Below are positions 21,267-21,924 of a stretch of DNA of 21,924 nucleotides, in pieces (within the stretch, counting starts at the first letter, position 1; every line of letters begins with the position of its first letter). The notes under the pieces were generated by a model. That model did no database searches and was not told where the DNA came from. It saw only the letters and a program-made list of their open reading frames with translations. This DNA is from CAZKMM01 sp964553915. Lineage in GTDB: Bacteria; RBG-13-61-14; DRUE01. The position numbers and the translations under genes were made by a program. Location of the stretch: positions 1-21,924 of the forward strand of contig CAZKMM010000028.1 in NCBI GenBank assembly GCA_964553915.1, in the 5' to 3' direction.

Positions 21267-21924
21267 GTGAAGCGGAAAGAACTGCTTCAGCATTTAGAAA
21301 AGTCAGGTTGTATTCTTCTACGGGAGGGGAAAAGGCATTCAGTATATATCAATCCGGAGAAAAATTTGATTTCAACGGTGCCTCGGCATAGAGAGATTGA
21401 CAACAAACTTGCCCGAAAAATCCTCAACCACGCCTCCCAAATCCAGATCAGGGAAATAGAAGACCCAGACCCCATCATTAAAACCGAGATATATTCTTAT
21501 GATAAAGCAGGAAACATAAATCAATATCAATATTACATTGCTGACCAGCTTCAAAATCAGGTGATTCTGGTCAATAATGATAACCAGAGGCTTACTTCTC
21601 TCCTCGGCACCCAAGCCTCCTTTGGAGATTATGTCTATGACCATCTCGGTCAGAGGGTGCTGAAGGCAGAGCTGGGATATATCATTTTTGTTTATGACAT
21701 CTTCGGGAACTTGATTGGAGAATATGCTCCGGATGGAAGTTTGATTGCAGATTATGTTTACCTGGGGAATAACCGCCTGGCAAAGATTCAGCTCCCTCCA
21801 GAAGCTCAGCCTCCCTTCCCGGGCTGTCCGGGGATAGCTCCTATCCAGCCCTGCGGAATTTATGGAATCCAGGCAAAAACCAACTGGGCTTTGATGGTGA
21901 TTTTGCCTCTGGTTGTCCTGCTGG
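21267..21924 (+). CDS. HicA toxin domain fused in frame to an RHS-repeat tail (3' truncated by window)
   Basis: Reading from GTG 21267 the frame stays open for 219 codons to the window edge. Residues 1-55 are a complete HicA domain: KRKELLQHLEKSGC, then REGKRHSVYINP with the catalytic His24, and VPRHREIDNKLARKIL, the PRHxEI signature. HicA is a double-stranded-RNA-binding-fold mRNA interferase of about 60 residues that normally stops here. Instead the frame continues through a short linker into RHS/YD repeats: YSYDKAGNINQYQYY, NQRLTSLLGTQASF, YVYDHLGQRVLK, FVYDIFGNLIGEYAPDGS, DYVYLGNNRLAKI. A Pro/Cys-rich stretch and a hydrophobic segment (NWALMVILPLVVLL) follow. RHS proteins are large surface or secreted toxin carriers whose toxin is at the C-terminus, so a toxin domain at the N-terminus is reversed. 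Either it is a true chimera or hicA was joined to an RHS 3' remnant by deletion. The Shine-Dalgarno is weak (CAGGA). Confidence 0.75.
   Translation, partial: MKRKELLQHLEKSGCILLREGKRHSVYINPEKNLISTVPRHREIDNKLARKILNHASQIQIREIEDPDPIIKTEIYSYDKAGNINQYQYYIADQLQNQVILVNNDNQRLTSLLGTQASFGDYVYDHLGQRVLKAELGYIIFVYDIFGNLIGEYAPDGSLIADYVYLGNNRLAKIQLPPEAQPPFPGCPGIAPIQPCGIYGIQAKTNWALMVILPLVVLL

Overview
The window reads as chromosome from an uncultivated, diderm (Gram-negative type), medium-GC bacterium. The evidence is two secreted OmpA/PD40 proteins, an AMIN-domain lipoprotein, standalone TrpB2, a 4Fe-4S type PurF and tandem SpoVG homologues, a mix common in candidate-phylum genomes such as WOR-3, Omnitrophota or Aminicenantota-like lineages. 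I cannot name the lineage from sequence alone. Coding density is high, and no rRNA, tRNA, CRISPR array or insertion sequence was seen.

Layout. (1) Positions 1-580 hold the 3' end of a probable radical SAM/SPASM protein. It converges on two tandem spoVG genes (minus strand, 543-1252) that sit behind a near-consensus sigma-54 promoter, with an intrinsic-terminator-like hairpin between them. (2) 1646-5511 (minus) is a three-gene envelope operon: OmpA/PD40, a paralogous OmpA/PD40 and an AMIN lipoprotein, behind a good sigma-70 promoter. (3) 5739-9311 (plus) is a walJ-like hydrolase followed by purB and purF. (4) 9518-10123 is an ECF sigma factor behind a second, weaker sigma-54-type site, with no anti-sigma gene beside it. 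(5) 10116-12943 (minus) is a tightly coupled ROK kinase-nagA-nagB amino-sugar operon. (6) 13021-14693 (plus) encodes a membrane-anchored gluzincin-type peptidase and a PurN-like formyltransferase. (7) 14764-17124 (minus) is a secreted GH63/trehalase-like glycosidase. (8) 17412-18770 (plus) is trpB2, with a hairpin-containing leader and a strong terminator. (9) 18896-20581 (plus) is a coiled-coil protein plus an SPFH/triple zinc-ribbon protein. (10) 20628 to the end is an accessory zone: a decayed XRE regulator, hicB, and a reading frame in which a complete HicA toxin domain runs without a stop into an RHS-repeat tail.

The purine genes (purB, purF and the PurN-like gene) and the nag operon are ordinary metabolism. 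The points most worth a second look are the HicA-RHS fusion, the sigma-54 control of spoVG with its repeated upstream heptamers, the second sigma-54 site in front of an ECF sigma gene, and the coiled-coil/SPFH pair. All calls come from reading the sequence; no database search was possible.
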